DNA from: Pseudomonadota bacterium
Lineage (GTDB): Bacteria > Pseudomonadota > Gammaproteobacteria > Steroidobacterales > Steroidobacteraceae
Length of the DNA: 64,000 nt
Assembly (NCBI GenBank): GCA_023391815.1
Contig: JAEWAF010000129.1
Span: forward strand, 1 to 64,000
Direction: 5' to 3'
Below, piece by piece: positions 62,163 to 64,000 of the stretch. Positions within the stretch are counted from its first letter, which is position 1. Every line of letters begins with the position of its first letter. Position numbers and translations under genes: made by a program. The notes under the pieces are model-generated. The model made no database searches. It had not been told where the DNA came from and was given only the letters and a program-made list of their open reading frames with translations.

Positions 62163-62266
62163 TCGGCATCGGGCATCCTGCCACGAGCCTCCGCGGCGAG
62201 AGGGCAAAAGGCGTGACTTTTGCCGCTCGCCCGCCGCCGATGGCGGCGGGGTACATCCATGTACCC
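62163..62266 (-). repeat. About 104-bp interspersed repeat, copy B (inverted relative to copy A)
   Basis: The reverse complement matches 60885-60987 with roughly ten mismatches and one gap by eye. The ends are gtacatccatgtaccc and tcggcatcgggc. It keeps the same three internal hairpins. It lies just after the thiolase stop and could also act as a bidirectional terminator. Confidence 0.85.
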
Positions 62267-62293
62267 GGGGTGGCATAGATTGTTTTTGCTGGA

Positions 62294-63571
62294 TTAGCGT
62301 TCGAGGATCGCGGTGACGCCCATGCCGCCGGCCGTGCATATCGAGATCAGTCCGCGGCCGCTGCCGCGTTGGGCGAGTTGCTTGGCGAGGGTAGCGATGA
62401 TGCGGGCGCCGGTGGCGGCGAACGGATGGCCGATGGCGACGCTGCCGCCTTTGAGATTCATCTTGCTCCGATCGATGCTTCCCAGCGGCGCGCTGAGACC
62501 GAGCCGGTCGCGACAGAACTCCGCTGACTCCCACGCCTTGAGCGTGCATAGCACCTGTGCTTCGAACGCTTCGTGGATTTCGTAGATGTCGAAATCCTGT
62601 AGCGTCAACTTCGCATCCGCGAGCATGCGAGGCACCGCATAAGCGGGCGCCATCAACAGACCTTCCTTCTGCACGAAATCGACCGCCGCGTACTTGCCGT
62701 ATGTGAGATACGCGAGCACCGGCAGACCCCGCGTCTTCGCCCATTCTTCGCTCGCGAGCAGCACGGCGGCCGAACCATCCGTCATCGGCGTGGAGTTGCC
62801 GGCGGTCAACGTGCCGTTCGCCGCGAACGAAGGTTTGAGCTTCGCGAGCTTCTCGATCGACGTGTCGCGGCGAATGTTGTTGTCTTGCTTCAAGCCGCGG
62901 AACGGCACGACCAGGTCGTCGTAGAACCCTTCATCCCAGGCGGCGGCGGCCTTGCGATGACTCTCGAGCGCCAGTTGATCCTGGTCGGCGCGCGGGATCT
63001 GCCAGGTCTGAGCCATCTTTTCGCAATGCTGTCCCATCGACATGCCGGTGCGAGGCTCGCTGACGCCCGGCAGCTGTGGTTTCAAAAAGCCGGGACGAAA
63101 ATTCGCCCAGGGTGACAGGCGCTCGCCGAGCGATCGGCCGCGCGCACTGCGAAGAAGCAATTTGCGATACGAGGTGGGATAGACGATCGGAACATCGCTG
63201 GCGGTGTCGACGCCCGCCGCGATGGCCGAGTCGATTTGCCCGGTCGCGATTTTCAAGCCGAGCACGATGGCGGTATCGAGACTGGTGCCGCACGCTCGCT
63301 GCAGATCGAACGCGGGTGTTTCCGGCGCGAGGCCGCTGTCGAGCACGCTCTCTCGCGTCAGATTGAAATCCTTGGAATGCTTGAGCACGGCGCCGGCGCC
63401 GACATCGCCGAGCACCTCGCCACGCAGATTGAATTTGTCCACCAGGCCCTTGAGCGAGGCGGTCAACATTTCCTGGTTGCTGGCTTCGGCGAAGACGCCC
63501 ATCGAGCGCGCGAACGGAATGCGCGTGCCGCCGATGATGGCGACGCGTCGGACTGAAGAACCTACGAGCAT
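62294..63571 (-). CDS. Acetyl-CoA C-acyltransferase (thiolase, FadI-like)
   Basis: A 425-residue thiolase. The nucleophile Cys lies in DLQRACGTSLDTA (about residue 92), the active His in GGSVAIGHPFAATGARII and the second Cys in ISICTAGGMG. It cleaves 3-ketoacyl-CoA in beta-oxidation or condenses acetyl-CoA. The ATG at 63571 starts 11 codons after an alternative start and fits the family. No FadJ-like partner is adjacent. Confidence 0.92.
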   Translation of the reverse strand: MLVGSSVRRVAIIGGTRIPFARSMGVFAEASNQEMLTASLKGLVDKFNLRGEVLGDVGAGAVLKHSKDFNLTRESVLDSGLAPETPAFDLQRACGTSLDTAIVLGLKIATGQIDSAIAAGVDTASDVPIVYPTSYRKLLLRSARGRSLGERLSPWANFRPGFLKPQLPGVSEPRTGMSMGQHCEKMAQTWQIPRADQDQLALESHRKAAAAWDEGFYDDLVVPFRGLKQDNNIRRDTSIEKLAKLKPSFAANGTLTAGNSTPMTDGSAAVLLASEEWAKTRGLPVLAYLTYGKYAAVDFVQKEGLLMAPAYAVPRMLADAKLTLQDFDIYEIHEAFEAQVLCTLKAWESAEFCRDRLGLSAPLGSIDRSKMNLKGGSVAIGHPFAATGARIIATLAKQLAQRGSGRGLISICTAGGMGVTAILER

Positions 63572-63733
63572 GATGGCTCCAGTGCGGGCAACGAAGGTGG
63601 GCAAGCATGCCAGCCGTCGTGACCCGAATATAGTTGTGGATCGCTGTTGGCGCGGAGCACTGAAGTCCGTACGCTGTGCGGCCCGCGATCCGTACCGCTA
63701 CACAGTCCCGCCAACGCTGGCGGCATCAGCCAC

Positions 63734-64000
63734 ATGAGTAACCAACGCCGCGCCCGCCTGGCCGTGGACGCCCGAGCTATTGTCGCTCTCGGCGCTCCCT
63801 TGCTGGGGAATAACCTCTCGATTACCGGCATGGCGTTCGCCGACACCGTCATGGCGGGCCAGTTGGGCGCGGTCGATCTGGGCGGTCTGGCGATCGGTGC
63901 GGCCAGCTTCAATCTTTTCATGTTCGTGGGATTCGGCCTGCTGATGGCCACCTCGCCATCGGTCGCGCACGCGTTCGGCGCCGACGACGCCGGCAAAGTG
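63734..64000 (+). CDS. MATE-family efflux transporter, truncated by the window end
   Basis: The first 89 codons, from ATG 63734 to the end of the window, encode an N-terminus matching the MATE (NorM-like) family: ALGAPLLGNNLSITGMAFAD, then TVMAGQLGAVDLGGLAIG and NLFMFVGFGLLMATSPSVAH. These are the first two membrane helices of an Na+- or H+-coupled drug exporter. The rest lies outside the window. Confidence 0.88.
   Translation, partial: MSNQRRARLAVDARAIVALGAPLLGNNLSITGMAFADTVMAGQLGAVDLGGLAIGAASFNLFMFVGFGLLMATSPSVAHAFGADDAGKV

Larger units (their letters stand above)
61603..62293. other. 690-base region without a supported gene
   Basis: It holds the presumed promoter of the PEP-CTERM gene at its left end, a 12-bp hairpin at 62109-62147 and repeat copy B at 62163-62266. 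Open frames here are short, without ribosome binding sites or recognised domains. The bases 61680-62100 are otherwise unexplained and slightly less GC-rich than the surroundings. Confidence 0.6.

Overview
The window is a GC-rich, gene-dense stretch of a gammaproteobacterial chromosome. The fmt-rsmB-DUF4390-ntrY-ntrX order, the argS-SPOR pairing, a xanthomonadin-type aryl polyene cluster and a PEP-CTERM protein suggest the Xanthomonadales / Nevskiales / Steroidobacter neighbourhood. The genus cannot be fixed from sequence alone. I saw no tRNA, rRNA, CRISPR array or transposase gene.

Layout. Positions 379-6914 hold fmt, rsmB, a DUF4390 protein and an NtrY/NtrX-like pair whose regulator has a degenerate AAA+ domain. 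Positions 6990-11595 hold a SPOR protein, argS and priA on the minus strand. Positions 11853-13484 are a small sigma-factor operon (sigma factor, membrane protein, acidic exported peptide, DUF3106 protein).

Positions 13432-33328 are the centrepiece, an aryl polyene (xanthomonadin-like) pigment cluster. The forward arm holds a PlsC-type acyltransferase, ACP, glycosyltransferase, thioesterase, two tandem halogenase-like flavoproteins, ketoreductase, ketosynthase, adenylating enzyme, second ACP, a small exported protein, ketosynthase plus chain-length factor, and a third halogenase-like flavoprotein. A chorismatase (XanB2/Hyg5 type) sits inside it on the opposite strand and should supply the hydroxybenzoate starter. 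The reverse arm holds a dehydratase, MMPL exporter, LolA-like carrier, LpxL-like acyltransferase, second dehydratase and COG4648 membrane protein. A phosphopantetheinyl transferase at the left edge could activate the two ACPs. The parts support this scheme: chorismate to hydroxybenzoate, ACP loading, type II PKS extension with reduction and dehydration but no enoyl reduction, possible halogenation, then lipid attachment and export to the outer membrane.

Positions 33533-36543 encode a three-subunit proton-translocating transhydrogenase. Positions 36632-44516 are an OmpR-type two-component system followed by a tripartite RND efflux pump. Positions 44591-63571 are mixed housekeeping and accessory genes: an HNH nuclease overlapping a 5'-3' exonuclease, DUF4124 and TPR proteins, an M14 peptidase, a 2OG-Fe dioxygenase, pyrF, a fructosamine kinase-like protein, a protein with tandem DSSG repeats, an acetyl-CoA hydrolase, YceI/cytochrome b561 genes, an S46 peptidase, a VOC protein, hemH, a PEP-CTERM protein bracketed by a roughly 100-bp inverted repeat pair, and a thiolase. 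The window ends inside a MATE transporter gene.
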